Origin: Macrotis lagotis
Taxonomy: Eukaryota > Chordata > Mammalia > Peramelemorphia > Peramelidae
NCBI RefSeq assembly: GCF_037893015.1
Contig: NC_133666.1
Coordinates: forward strand, 165,653,419 to 165,717,418
Direction: 5' to 3'
DNA length: 64,000 nt
Under the pieces are notes generated by a model. It worked only from the letters and a program-made list of their open reading frames with translations, had not been told where the DNA came from and made no database searches. Each line of letters starts with the position of its first letter. Within the stretch, counting starts at the first letter, position 1. Below are positions 47,213 to 59,561 of the stretch, piece after piece. Both the position numbers and the translations under genes were made by a program.

Positions 47213-48299
47213 GAATAAACTGGGGGAGAGGAGAAGGTTCAAGTCCTGATCTGTATATTCATCAGGGGTACCAACTCTAATCTGCTTCTTCACATGTGAT
47301 TCAGTGAGTGCTTTAAAAAAAGAGCTTGCATTTTCATTTGAAAGTTGATAAAATAAACATTTGTGCCACTGAAGCAGTTTTTATACTATAGAGTAGCAAA
47401 TCAAATGTTAATTGTGTTGCATCCATAGTTCTAGATAAAGTCAATTTTCACTATTGACAAAATATATGTAAATATAATATCTAAGAATTAGTAATTGGTT
47501 AAGCATTTTTGCATAGGGAGGGTTCCTGGAAAGCCCTATGAGGCTTGGCAGGAATTAGAAGTCCTATGTCCATGCTCTGTCTCTGGAGCAGTAAAAAAGA
47601 CTTTTTAAAGGTCATTCAATTTTGGTCTACATTTCAGCTTTCTTATCGACAAAACACAGCTGGTAATTTCTATCTATAATTTTTCCCCACCTCAGGACCA
47701 CTGTAGGAATCAGTGATATTTAAAAAAAGACTCAAAGTTATTCAAATAAAATTTACACATCAAATCTTTTTAAAAACTGATGGTGTACAAGGTATCAAAT
47801 GCCATTTTTAATAAGGGATCTATATTCTTACCTTACAAAGTAGTAATTATCTGCTTTTTAAAAAAAAACTTTTATTCCTAATGTTCTATAATTAGTTCAC
47901 TGAAATGTGATATTTACTGCCAGTTAGTCTTTTGACAATTTTATGTACCCTTTTTACAAACATAAAATTTATCCTTTTCTTGCCTTAACTCAGCCCTTTC
48001 TATTAAAATACTTTCCATTTTGTGAGGTAGGTGTGTGTTATAATTCCCAGCTTAATTTCTTCACAAAACCCAGACTCAGGGACATGAAATGTCTTGCCTT
48101 GCCAGAATTAACAGATCACAAAATTTCAAAGTTGGAAGGTATTTCAGAGGCAATTTAGTACAAAAGAAATTCCTTCTACAATCTGGAACCCATAGTCATC
48201 TGTCATTTCTTCTCTGAATCCCTGTGATGGTGAATCTAGCAGGTTGCCTAATGGTAAGCCATACTCCTTTCCCATCTGCACTCAGCATTCTCTTATCCC
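47213..48299. other. Mostly unassigned DNA
   Basis: No gene. A weak sense MIR-like piece ('cagctttcttatcgacaaaa') lies at about 47590-47720, and antisense MIR-like text ('aaaatttcaaagttggaagg') at about 48118-48160. Confidence 0.35.
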
Positions 48300-50645
48300 C
48301 ATTCACTTCACCTCTCCCTTTTTCCTGACTCACCCCAGTTTTGCTCTTCCCCCTACCACCATGCCTGATGGAATTCTAGTTCCATAGTTAGTGAACTTTT
48401 TTCATTTTACAAATTCCTCTCAAGTTTCTTTCATTTACTTATACTCAAAGAATTTCCCCCAATATATTGCATCTGATGGACTGCACTTTGTCTTCTACAC
48501 ACAGGGAGAAAAAGTCTTCCATTACTCCATTATTGCTCTCCTCATTTCAAGTAAACACCTTTCAAATTCACTATTCAAACAAGATTCTAGTAAGAGTAAT
48601 CTATCAGAATCCAGGATATTCTCTCTCCTTTTTCAAGGAGTTCTCTTTAAGAAGTTACTCCTCTTTAAGCTAGTTCCTGTCTTAAAATAAGCTTCAACAT
48701 TCATGTTGAAGTCCCTTCAAATGTTAGATATACCCATCAATCAAAGATTCCCCACTCTCCTTAAGCTCCCTTGAATTAATAGTTCTACTTAGCTTTACTA
48801 TCATATTTTTGATCTTGCCATCCTCCTTTCCATGATCAAAAATACTGGAATCTCAACATCAAAACATAACTTCCTATCATTTCATCTTTATCTATGCCAC
48901 ACTCATTCTAAAACTGTTCTTTATTCTCACCTGATCTGCCAATCCCTCCATATCTCAATAAATTCCTAAGCAATCAGTGCAACTTTAGGCTCAGTTTTTT
49001 CCTCTTTCTCAATCTCAGCCACCTGAAGTTAGTTCAGTTCCTCAATGTCTTCTGCTCAAAAACCTTTGTCTCTTTTTCTTTCCTATTAATACTTATTCCT
49101 TGCCAACCCCCAGCTCTAGATTATACCCACCATCTTCCTTCTCTATTCCTATTTATGGGCTTCGGAAAGGAACTAAAGGAAATCACACAAGAGCCAATTA
49201 ATTAGTCCACTACACATTAATGCAGTTTCTAATCTCAGTGGGACTTTTTAACCACAAGATAATCCTTTTACTCTTATTTAATTGATTCTCTATCCCACTT
49301 ACTAAAGAAGCTATTTCAAACTTTCTCTTTTCTAGCCTCCCACACCATAACAGCTCTATACCCTTCCAACTCAGGTTCTCCTTTCACACTTTACTGAAGA
49401 ATTAGAAACCATTTCCCATAAGCTTCATCTTTTCTTTTCTGCATATTAAAATCTCCTTAATATCATCCTTCTCCTCCTTAGTGATAATGGGGTACTTTTT
49501 CCTTGCCAATTCAGTAGTTTCTTCTGTACACCTCAATCTTTTCCCCCTCAACCCACTTTTCCATTTTCTCTCAACCTTAAGTAGACCCTATCAAGCTCTT
49601 AAATTATCAATCTACACCTTCTCATTTTCTCTACATAATTTCTAGGGGAAAATGTTATCTACAAATGTCTCCATTTCCTCACATTTCATTCTTTTCTCTG
49701 TTTGCAGTTTGCCTTCCAACCTGAAATGGCTCTTTCCAAAGTTATTGATAATTTTGAATTTTAAATTTGATTGCCTTTTCTCAGTCCTCATCCTCATTGA
49801 CCTCTCAGCAGCATTTGATAATGTTTGCTATCTTATTATGGATATCCTTTCTCCCTGAGTTTTCATGATACTGTTATCTTTTGTAACTCTTTCTACCTAT
49901 TCAATTGAAACTTTTCAGTCTCTTTTGTTGGTTTATCATTATATAATTATTCCTAACTGTAAATGTCCTCCAAATCTCTGTTCTGGTTCCTCTTCTTGAA
50001 CTCTCACTCAATGAATTTAGTAGCTCCCATGAGTTTGTTTCTATGCAGAAAATTCCAAAAATTAGGGCTCTATATTCTGCTATAGTTGTGTATCTTAAAC
50101 TGCCTGTTGGATATTTCAAGCTGGATTTCCCAAAGACTTCTAAGTTTTACAATCTCTGAATTATCCTTAAAGCCTCATTCTCCTCTTCAACTATCCAATT
50201 ATCTATGCTTGGCAATTCTAACTCCAAAATATCTTTCACTTCTGCCCTTTTCTCTCTACTATCCTAATTTAGCCACTCATTATCATTACCCTTTGACATA
50301 GACTACTACAATAGTTTCCTATTTTATTTCCCCTGTCTTAAACCTGTTCCCTTTCTAATCCAACCTCTGTACACCTAACAAAATGATTTTCAAAAAGTAT
50401 GCAACTGACTATATCACTCTTATACCCAGTAAACTCCACAATTTCCCTGGAATAAAGCACAATGTTCCCTAGCATTTAAAGTCTTTCATAACTTGACCCT
50501 TCATTACCTTTTCAACTTTGCACATTACTCCCCTTCTCAAACTCTACAATACATTTTTGTCTTGAACTATCTGTCCACTGTTTTTTAGAATGCATTTTTC
50601 CTTCACCTCTAGATTTTAGAATTCCATGTAGCCTTCAAAAGTCAG
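48300..50645 (+). mobile_element. L2 LINE relic with reverse-transcriptase remnants
   Basis: C/T-rich sense strand in the order of L2 ORF2. Peptide remnants include VLILIDLSAAFDNV at about 49780-49825 (reverse-transcriptase motif A region, cf. D-L-S-A-A-F-D) and NCLLDISSWISQR at about 50095-50140. DNA landmarks are 'gacctctcagcagcatttga', 'tagtagctcccatgagtttg', 'gactactacaatagtttcct' and 'ctttcataacttgacccttc'. No frame exceeds about 100 codons, so it is dead. The 5' limit is uncertain: 49.5-50.6 kb is secure, upstream is by composition. Confidence 0.75.
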
Positions 50646-52007
50646 AACAAAATTGTTGACAGAAAGTCGAGAGAAATTTACATTGAGATGAGTTATGGAT
50701 GAAATGGGGTAAATTAGAACCAAGATGCCCACCCTGCAACTTATTTGTAAGTAAGGACAATCCCCAAAATTGCTGGTACATTTAAAAAAGTTCTACACTT
50801 GTAGATCAGACCAAAGCATGAAGATTATTACATTTCCTCTTACTCTAGCCAGCAACATCTGTATATCCTCACTTCATCTGACTGGCCCAGCTGAACAAGT
50901 CTTGGGAGAAAGTAAATGAGTCACTGTAAAAGGATTAATAAAAAGGGCAGAGAAGTTATTTGTTAAGCTTTATATATCACTGGACTTGAACTTCACTAAT
51001 GAGCATTAAACAAGGTCTATCCTTGGGAAGGGAATGCTGTAATTGTACCATATTCATAGAGATGATGCTCTGAGTTTTAGCAGAGTAAAAAGTAGGAGTG
51101 TGTGAAAACTGCATGTTGCTCTCATTTTTTTTTAAAGTTGGCATTTAATATCATTTTTTTAAAAAAAAAGTATGGATACCTTTTGTTTTGACATAATAGT
51201 TTCCAACAAGCCATCAAACAAATTCCCAGAAATAAGCTAAGCAGGATTGCCTAATAACATATCACATTTTCATTTGCCTCCTGTTTATGGGCTAGGCAAA
51301 TGCTGGAAAAGGTCAACTTGGCTTTAGAACAGAAGATTTTAAAAACTCATCAAACTGGGAACCTGAAATATTGAGGGTCATTCTAAATGCAAGAGTCTTG
51401 GTTTTTATTCCTTCCATTCTAAGTATATTCTATCATGGATAAAACTGTCTGGGTAGCAGCCAGCAAGATCTGTGTATGTAGCAGGATTTTACCAAAAGAT
51501 TCACCGTGTTCCAAACAGAACAGTCTCAAAGCTGTGAAAGGAAAGAGCCTCCAGTTGAATTTGTCATAACACACTGATATGCCAACTATCTTCTTACTAT
51601 ACTTTCCTGGAAGCAATATCATCAACCTTACTTAAAGACCCACAAGTGCTTTTTCCATTAAGTTTAGTTCTATATCTGAAATAGTATATGAGTTCATACA
51701 TATGGGGTCATGTAGTACAAGATTATCATAAATTCATACATAATGTGATCTTTGTATCTGCAATGTTACACAATGCAGTCCTCTAAAATTGAATTTATTA
51801 AACTATGCACTCTTCAATACATCATCACAGAGAAAATAATTCTAGCAATCTGACTCTGTAGTCTGAAGAGTAAGGTCCAAGTTAAGATTCAAGGAGATGG
51901 ACTGTGATAGAAATTAGTAAAGCTTGTTTAAAGAATTTCTGCAAAAACATCTGAAAGAATTTAACTAAGCATGATTCATGGCATGACTGGCGGCCTCAGG
52001 GATATCA
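50646..52007. other. Unassigned DNA between two opposed L2 relics
   Basis: No gene or confident repeat. T-run and A-run text lies at 51125-51170. Confidence 0.35.
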
Positions 52008-52689
52008 CCCATCATTCATTCCACAAGGACTTTATTAAGTAATTACTTTGGGTCAAACACTTTGCTAGGTCTTGGGGATAAAAAGACATTTTTTAAAGCT
52101 CACCCAAACCCTTAAGAGGCCTATATTCTGCACTATTTAAGTAGTTGAGAACAATATTTACACTGCTAAATGAATATAAAATGTAGACAAAGGCAGTAAC
52201 ACAAAGAAATCTCTAAGATGAAGGGCATAGAAAATAGGAAAGTCCTCTTGTCAAGAGTGTGACTTGAGTCGAATTTTGAAGGAAGCTAAGTATTCTAATG
52301 GGCGGGTGAGGTGGAAGTGAATGCCAGACATAACCTATTCACAGTCATGGAAATATTCTGAGGTAGAATGCATTATACAGAAATAATAAGGTGAATAGTT
52401 TGATCAGATCATAGGATGTATAAAGGAAAATTGTGTTTAATAAGGTTGGGAAGTCATGAGGGGCTTTAAATGATAGACATAAGAATTTGTACTTGGTTTT
52501 AGAGTTAGCAGAGAGCCAGTGGACCTACTGAGCCAAGGGGTGACATGGTCATACCTCTACTTTAAGACTATCACTTTAGCAGCATCACAGAGGATAGATT
52601 GAAAGGGGGAGAGAATTAATGCAATTAAGAGACTACTACAGTAATACAGGCAAAAGGTAATGAAAGTCTGAAACTGTGGTAAAGGGATA

Positions 52690-52795
52690 GATAAGAAAGA
52701 TGATGAGGAAAGAAGGAAGGAAGAAAGAAAGAAGAGAAGGAAGGAGAAACAGAAGAGATGGAGGGAAAGAGGAAAGAAGGAAAGAGAAAGGAAAG

Positions 52796-52879
<84 letters not shown>
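52690..52879. repeat. Purine tract ending in (GA)36
   Basis: GGAA/GAAA-type text passes into 36 uninterrupted GA units (52801-52872). From 52800 to 52879 every plus-strand base is a purine, about 80 nt. Long mirror-symmetric GA tracts can form triplex DNA. Frames through it (RERERE or SLSLSL) are artefacts. Confidence 0.95.
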
Positions 52880-52884
52880 TATAC

Positions 52885-53110
52885 ATTAAGTAACTTCTCT
52901 ATGCCAACCACCATGTGAAGTACGTTATAAATGTTACTCTCATTTAACCCACACAAAAACTCTAGGAGGCAGGTGCTATTAGTGTTATTATTCACATTTT
53001 ATAGTTGAGGCAAATAGATTAAGTGACTTGCCTAGGGTCATACAGTTAATAAGTACCTTAGATCATATTTGAATAGTCTTTCTGCTCCCAGACTTAGAGC
53101 TTTAAACATT
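52885..53110 (-). mobile_element. MIR relic inserted in L2
   Basis: 'ccaccatgtgaagtacgtta', 'aactctaggaggcaggtgct', 'ttgaggcaaatagattaagt', 'gacttgcctagggtcataca' and 'tctttctgctcccagactta' form a full-length antisense MIR. Confidence 0.78.
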
Positions 53111-53521
53111 GTTCCTTTAATATTGCCTTTATAGAAGTATAGTTGCCAAAATTTGACAACTGCACATGTTGGGGGAGTGTTGCTGTAAGGAATTGAGGAT
53201 AACAGTTTGGAAACCTGAATAATTTGAAAGATAGTTGTGTCCTTAATAGAAAGAGGAACATTAGGAAAGGGGAAAGGGTTTAGGGGGAAAAATGAATTCT
53301 GTTTTGGACATTTTAAGTTCGAGGCATCTATGGGTCATCTAGTTGGAAAAGTCCAATAGGCAGTTAGTTCTATCCAATAGGTCTGGAGCTTGGGGAGAGA
53401 TTTGTTAGGTGTATAAATCTGCAAGTCATCTGCCTAGAGGTGAGTTAATGAGAAAGGATATAAAAGAACAGTATGGGGCCCATGACAGAATCTTGGGGGA
53501 TGTATCCACAAATTGGAGGAA

Positions 53522-53690
53522 GGACACATGGGTACAGTGGAGAGAGAGACTTTGAGTTTAATTCTCAGCTCCTATATTTATTAACTATAGGACCTTGCAC
53601 AAGTGAGTTAACCTCAGATTACTCACTTTTTTAAATGGAATAGATGACCCCTGAACTCATTTTTAGCTAGAGATCTATGATGAAATGATT
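53522..53690 (+). mobile_element. CORE-SINE relic inserted in L2
   Basis: 'acatgggtacagtggagaga', 'gactttgagtttaattctca', 'ggaccttgcacaagtgagtt' and 'aacctcagattactcacttt' give a sense order. Confidence 0.65.
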
Positions 53691-54309
53691 CAACAAAAAT
53701 GGACTGGGAAAAAGTAGCCACAGATAGGAATAAAACTGTATTGGGTAAAACCCTGCACAGAGAGAATATCCAACACTAAAAGGCAAGGCCAATAGTACCA
53801 AAGGCCAAGATACATGAAACCTGAGAAAAGACATAACAGTTTTGGCAATTAAGAGCACAATGGTAAACCTGAGAGAGGAGTCTTAGTTACATGATGTGGT
53901 AAGAAGAGCATGAGAGGAAAAGTGGAGGCGAAAATTACTGTAGACTTTTCTTTCTCAAATTTTGACAATAAAAATAAGGAAAAACAAGATGATAGCTCGA
54001 AGAGTCAAGTAAAGATTTTAATGATTGATGAGATGAGCATGTTTGTAAGCTGCAGAGAAGAGAGAAATGAAAAAATCAGGATGAGGGTAATTGTAGAGGC
54101 AAGCTGCTGGAGGATTTAAAAGGGGAGGGGTCAAGAGTACAAATACATAGCAGAGAAAAACCATCTCTTCACTAGTGACTGGAGTACAAGAGAAAAGGAT
54201 TTGACAAGGATTCAAAGTATTTTGAGAAATAGAATAAGAGAGAGTTTAAAAGGTGAATAGCTCTGTTTTCTGTCTTTTTAAATTATTTATTTTGAGTTTT
54301 TGAGTTTGG

Positions 54310-54545
54310 GGATTTTTTAAAATATCTTTTTGTTTTATTTCACAGCCACTTAAGGATATAAATCTCCCCCACTAAAACCCCTAGTTGGCCTTTGCTTGTA
54401 ACAAAATAAAGCAGTTAAGCAAGACCAAGGAACACAGTAACCATGTCTGACAGGGTATGCAATATTCCACACTCATAATCACCCAGCTTTTCAACAAAAA
54501 AGAACATGGTATGGCATTATTTTATCAATAAAGAATGAGGTGAGA
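54310..54545 (-). mobile_element. Marsupial L1 3'-region relic
   Basis: 'taacaaaataaagcagttaa', 'accatgtctgacagggtatg', 'caatattccacactcataat' and 'cacccagcttttcaac' match the antisense L1 3' UTR. Related text occurs at 58.5-58.7 kb. Confidence 0.65.
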
Positions 54546-55589
54546 TCCTTAGCCGGGGGAAAGAGTAGGAAGGGAGTTTTACAGTAAGTTTGAGGAGAGA
54601 AAAAAAGGTTTGAAACACTAGCTTGAGGAGTGTGATAGGGAGTCAATTAGGGAAGATTAAAAATTGCCTTCTTTACTTATCGTTCCACTGAGATGACAAT
54701 GTAAAGTTGCTGTGGCAAGCACAGTTGTATGACTTTTTCTGGCTCCTTTAAGCAGTAGTTGATCAAGAGAGAAGAAAGTATATGGTGGAAGTAATCTAGG
54801 GCTGAGGTTTGATAAGGCACCAGTAGTGATAAAGTAAGTTAATCAAGGATTGAGTACAGTCATTCATCATTACAGAGGTAATATAGGGAGTGTATTGAGG
54901 AATAGAGACCACCAGTCATGATGAGGAAGAAATACAGATTTAAGAGAAATAAGGTACAGGGAGAGATGAAAGGTTAGATGGTTAATATCAGAGTTCATCA
55001 TATTAGTTAGGCACTTATGGGTGCTAGTGATCTAAGGCCTCCTGAAAGATAATGGATGAGTTTATTGTAGATTAAAGGCAAGAAGTCAATGGGTTAGTTC
55101 AATGTTAATATCTAGTGAGATGTGGTGAATTTGTGTATACAAGCTCAAAGATCAATTACAGTAGACAAAAATGATGTTTCTAGAATGCTTCTGTAATATT
55201 TTCCAAAACACTTTCTCAATTCTTCTATGAATTATTATCTTATGAAGCTTAAGTGCTTGTTGAGATTGTCTCATTAGGAGTTGTAATATCTCTCCAGTTA
55301 GGAAGGACTAGTTATTATTATGTTTCCTTATGTGTTTAGATGGTGAACCTGAATCATAAAGTGGTTGAATTAATTCAGATAGTTAATAAAGACTAGCTCT
55401 CAAATTTCTTGAACTGGTTTCATAAAGGAAGGATTAAATAAGCTATAGTCCCTTCATTAGTACATACTGGTATAAAAGTCTTTGGTGGATATTCAAAGAT
55501 ACAAATTTTTTTTGGAGATATGAAAAGCATGTAACTGAAATAGTGAAATATTTCATTTTTTTTTTTACAAAAAGTGATTCCACCTTCAT
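54546..55589. other. A/G-rich unassigned DNA
   Basis: A/G-biased like antisense L2 ('agagatgaaaggttagatgg', 'gatgaggaagaaatacagat') and may be its continuation, but I cannot fix the order against the consensus. No gene. Confidence 0.3.
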
Positions 55590-56370
55590 CTTTTAGTCAT
55601 TCAAATTAAACTAGAGGAGATTGTTCCAAATATCTAATAATAAAAGAGATGAAGATTAAAATTACAGATTTTTATCTCACACATAACAAACTGACAAAGA
55701 TGACAAAAGATGTGGGTAGATTATGTTTCAGAATCTATGGAAATGCACTATTGGAGAACTGAATTGGTCCAACTATTCAGGAGAACAAATTAGAAGTTGA
55801 AAATTCACTAAGAAAGTGAATTTTAATATCCAAACCAGAGATTCCACTGCTAGGTATGTGAATTAAGAAGGTCAAAGAGAGAAGGAAAGGTCCTATATGA
55901 TATAATTTTCAGAGTAGCACAAAACTGGAAACAAAGCATTGGTCTGTTGAATGTAAAAAGAACCAAACCCATGGTGATACTGATGCAATGGACTACCATT
56001 GTACCATAAAAAATTACAAATGTGAACAATTCAGAAAATTCTGGAAAGGAGCATGACTTGATGCAGAATAAAGGAAACTGAACTAGGAAAATAATATATA
56101 CAATGATTTCCATAATATGAATGAAAAGAATAAAATAAAAAACTAAATGCTATATAATTAACTATGGCCAAGTTGTTCCTATAAAAGAGATGAGGAAATG
56201 TCTCTTCTTCTTTTGCAGAGGGGTGGGGAGGGGTAACTATGGATATGGAAAATCACATATGCTGTCAGACTCAGTAGATATATTTGCTAGTTTTCCTGAA
56301 CTGCTTTTTTTCTTTGTTATTGGAGAAGTTCACTAGGTAGGGGAAGGAGGATATATTTTTTTAAAAATGA
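55590..56370 (+). mobile_element. Marsupial L1 ORF2-end / 3' UTR relic
   Basis: Sense L1 end in order: 'gagatgaagattaaaattac', 'tatctcacacataacaaact', 'ctattggagaactgaattgg', 'agagattccactgctaggta', 'actggaaacaaagcattggt', 'caatggactaccattgtacc', 'gcatgacttgatgcagaata' and 'actgaactaggaaaataata'. It then shows the G-rich 'gaggggtggggaggggtaac' 3' UTR. Many stops, so inactive. Confidence 0.8.
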
Positions 56371-57499
56371 ACATTTTCAAAAAACAAAATTATCATGAAA
56401 AATTTTAAAACTCAGGGGAAAAAGACCTATGTAAACCAGGTGAATTTCCCTTTCACTGAAAAATTCATCCATTAATCAATCTGCATCAATTCTTTCTCAG
56501 TAGGTTTTATTCTCTCACTATTCAAAATGTCCAAAATCTGTATGACACACATAGAACGTATGTTCTATAATAAACTGTAGGTTGAGTAGCTTTTAGGACC
56601 ACTTATTCTTCTGTGTTTCTAGTTCCCCCAGAAGAAAAGGTGAGAGTATGTGCACTGAGAGCTTTGTATTATCATGGTGTGAATATCTAGCAGCATGTGT
56701 CTGGCTTGCTGTGTCTGTGTCTCTCTCACTCTTTCTCTCTGAATTATCACCTCTCTTTGTCTGACCCTCAGTGCCTCATTTGAGTTTCCACTTGTCACAG
56801 TCTTGCTTATTGGATAATTTCACATTTCCTCATGATTCTTGTCTCTCTGGCAGAAATCGTAATTATAGTGACTATGTAGTGTTCTATTAATTACAGGAAT
56901 TGTGGTTTTTATATGCATGGGTTAATTGGTGATATTTGCATACAGAATTTTCTCTCCAGATAATTTAGACTGTAGTAATTAACCTTGTATCCGGGTTATC
57001 AGTTATTAACTAGTTGTCTCCACTGAGTCATAGAATTAGAATTCATACTACATTTGATACTTATGGCCTGCTTTGGAAGAAGGAAAATAAGGGAGTAGAA
57101 GAGAATGAATCTGAGTCTAAGAGAAAGGAGGGAAAGGAGAAATGAATATTTTTCTAATTATGGATAATATTATTCCTTCTAGCTATTTCTCGGTCATCTA
57201 CTCAACAGACTTGCCAATGCAAACTAGAAACTATATCCTAGAGATTTTAACCTTTTCATCTGTGGAATGCCAGTCCTTCCCACCCTCCTTTCCTTTCTTC
57301 ATTGTGATTCACAAGGCCACTATTTCAGATGGGCTGCAGCCATGCTTCATTTCATCTACGCTTCCCAATCTCTTCTCCAAAGCTTTGCCAGCATCTTTAC
57401 CACTGTATATATTCTTCCTACCCCACAGTGCTGGGATTATGATCAAATTAACTCTGCCATTGTTTCTGAAAGAGATGTTTTGATCTTCTTTCCTTTGCC
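56371..57499. other. Mostly unassigned DNA
   Basis: No gene. The frame at 57142-57483 lies in C/T-rich text leading into an L2 end and is probably repeat-derived. 56,880-56,945 holds clustered homeodomain-, RUNX- and octamer-like words. Confidence 0.35.
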
Positions 57500-57890
57500 T
57501 CTCCCCCCCCCCCATTATCATCCCTGTACCTTTCCTAACAAAATGCCAATACCTGAACACCATTCCCCTGTATGTGATGTAATCCCCTAGAATATAACCT
57601 CTTGGGGAAGCTAGGTGGTTCGGTATATAGAGCACTGACCCTGGAGTCAGGAGATCCTGAGTTCAAATTGATCTTAGATACTTGATACTTACAAGCTATG
57701 TGACCTTGGACAAGTCACTTAATCCTGATTGCCCCCCCCCAAAAAAAAAGAAAGAATATAAGCGCTTTTAGGACAGGAACAGTCTTTACTTTTGTGTATG
57801 TGTCCCTAGTATTTAGTACAGTGTTTGGCACAATGAAAGCTCTTAAAAATGCTTTTTCATTCATTCGTATAAGCATTCATTCATTCCTTC
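57500..57890 (+). mobile_element. L2 3'-end split by a SINE
   Basis: The left part ends 'gtaatcccctagaatataac' followed by 'ctcttgg'. After the SINE it resumes 'agaatataagcgcttttagg', 'acaggaacagtctttacttt' and 'agtacagtgtttggcacaat'. The duplicated AGAATATAA marks the insertion in the L2 'agaatgtaagctccttgagg' region. Confidence 0.7.
57604..57754 (+). mobile_element. Marsupial SINE nested in an L2 3' end
   Basis: 'gaagctaggtggttcggtat', 'agagcactgaccctggagtc', 'acttacaagctatgtgacct' and 'tggacaagtcacttaatcct', then a C-run and A-tail. The diverged flanking duplication is AGAATATAACCTCTT on the left and AGAATATAAGCGCTT on the right. Confidence 0.82.
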
Positions 57891-58499
57891 ACCCAAAACA
57901 TTCTCAAGGTTCATATTTTTTTTCTCATTATATTAATTAGTCACTCAATCTGTTAGGGTTATTTACAATATGGAATTTGGGAATGTGTGGGGCATGAGTC
58001 CAGACATACCAGAGCTCAGAGACTATTACTGCGAGTTAGCAATTTACCTACATGCTTCAGGGATTAGCTGATTAGTTGACTCCAAGTATCAGGGTCACAC
58101 CATGTTAGGAAAGCAGGAAATAGTACAGGTTGCGGAAAATACTGAGAACACTTCAGAGTTGGTTTTGATGAAGTCATGAATACTAATAATGAGATAGGAT
58201 ACAAATGACTATACCATTAACCTACATTTGGTTATATTTGTCAATAATATTTGGCAGAGGAAAACAAATGGAGTGCAGATTGGCAGGGGGACACTATTAT
58301 TCCTATAGTAATATTTTATTGTTGACAGCCATTATAATATTTACCAATAAGGTACTTTAAAAAACTTACCACTAGGAATTAGTCCAAATATTCTAGAAAA
58401 CAATTTAGAATTATGATTAAAAATGACTAAACAATTGATACCTTTTAGCTTTTTGTTTGTTTTACTGATACCGTTTTAAAATTTCTTATTTACTTGCAA
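57891..58499. other. Unassigned DNA
   Basis: No gene or confident repeat recognised. Confidence 0.35.
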
Positions 58500-59320
58500 C
58501 CATATCTTTATTATTCTACCCTTCCTAAATTCCCTTGAACAAAAGATTTTCAAAAAGAAGGTGAAGCAAAAAATTCAGCAAAGTCAGCCAACATATTTAC
58601 CACATCTGACAGCATTCCTTAAAAGAGGGAGGTATATTTTCTTAGCTATTCTGGGCTCAACAAAGCTTCAACTTTGTACTTATAGAATTTAACTCATTCT
58701 TATTGTCCTTTATATTTAAATTTTTAGCTATCAGGTATGTTGCTTCTCTTGCTGTTTGTCTCACTTGGCAGCAGTCCATATAAATCTTCCCAAGTTCCTC
58801 TGAATTCTCCAAATCTATAATTTCTGACAATTTATGAATATTCCATTATATAGGGCAGCTAGGTGGTGCAGTGGATACAGCAATGGTCTTGGATTCAGAA
58901 AGATGGGACTTGGAATCTGGTCTCAGACACTTGCCATTTATTAGCTGTGTGACCTTGGGCAAGACACTTAACCCTGATTGCCTCACATCCAGGGCCATCT
59001 CCAGTCAACCAGATTCACATCTGGTCAATGGATCCAGATGGTTCTGGAGGATAATGTGAGGCTGATAGCTTAGCACAGCATCCCCCACACTCAAATCCAG
59101 TTTACGTGCTTGTCATGGCATCACCTTCCTGGTATCATGGTCTTCTTCAAAATTGAAGGACAAACATTATTCCATTATATCCATGTTTCAAAATATATTC
59201 AGTCTGTCCCTGAATGATGGGCCTCTCTATACACTTTGTTTCCAGTTCTTATCTAGCATAAAAGTACCGCTGTGAATATTTTGACATGTATTGGCCCTTT
59301 CCAAGTTTGACATCATTAAA
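58500..59320 (-). mobile_element. Marsupial L1 3'-region relic split by a SINE
   Basis: Antisense L1 text: 'aaaaattcagcaaagtcagc', 'atctgacagcattccttaaa', 'tcttcccaagttcctctgaa' and 'gaatattccattatat'. After the SINE come 'ctgtccctgaatgatgggcc' and 'ctgtgaatattttgacatgt'. These follow the region before and after 'ccattccccaattgatgggc' in related copies. Confidence 0.72.
58852..59167 (+). mobile_element. MAR1-like SINE with perfect 13-bp duplication
   Basis: 'agggcagctaggtggtgcag', 'gctgtgtgaccttgggcaag', 'acatccagggccatctccag', 'gatccagatggttctggagg', 'gtgcttgtcatggcatcacc' and 'aaaattgaaggacaaaca' run the full element of about 316 bp. It is flanked by TATTCCATTATAT at 58839-58851 and 59168-59180. 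Inserted into the antisense L1. Confidence 0.92.
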
Positions 59321-59369
59321 ATATATGTGTGGTAGAAAGATATGTGCAAGTATGTTAGTAATGTGCCAG

Positions 59370-59546
59370 AATGAAAGAGACACTACATTCAAAGTTAGAT
59401 AGCTTTGGGTTCATATTTCACCTCTGCTATTTTACTAAATTACTGACCTTGGGTAATTTACTCAATTTCTCTGGGGAAATGTTTCTTCACCTATGAAACA
59501 AGGGAGGTGATTAGATGATTTCTGTGGTAACTTTGGATATTATTAT
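59370..59546 (+). mobile_element. MIR relic
   Basis: 'gatagctttgggttcatatt', 'attactgaccttgggtaatt', 'tactcaatttctctggggaa' and 'ttcttcacctatgaaacaag' form a sense MIR. The WSINE1 to the right lies just past its end. Confidence 0.65.
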
Positions 59547-59561
59547 TATTACCCCCTATTT

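Larger units (their letters stand above)
52008..54245 (-). mobile_element. Long L2 LINE relic, antisense, with later insertions
   Basis: Begins with the antisense 3' end ('tcattccacaaggactttat', 'ttgctaggtcttggggataa'). It continues through 'tcatgaggggctttaaatga', 'gacatggtcatacctctact' and 'actacagtaatacaggcaaa' to 'gttttggacattttaagttc', 'ataaatctgcaagtcatctg' and 'gatgagcatgtttgtaagct'. The order matches antisense L2. It is interrupted by a purine/(GA)n block, an antisense MIR and a sense CORE-SINE. No intact frame. Confidence 0.7.

Noticed and set aside
46919..47293. 124-codon minus-strand frame
   Set aside because: Runs through the GGAA/GAAA tract, giving L/F/S/P repeats.
52557..52995. 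Frames encoding SLSLSL or RERERE strings
   Set aside because: Direct translation of the (GA)n microsatellite.
57142..57635. Overlapping frames of 107-113 codons on both strands
   Set aside because: They lie in C/T-rich text running into an L2 3' end and a SINE. No recognised domain, and all frames are open together because of composition.
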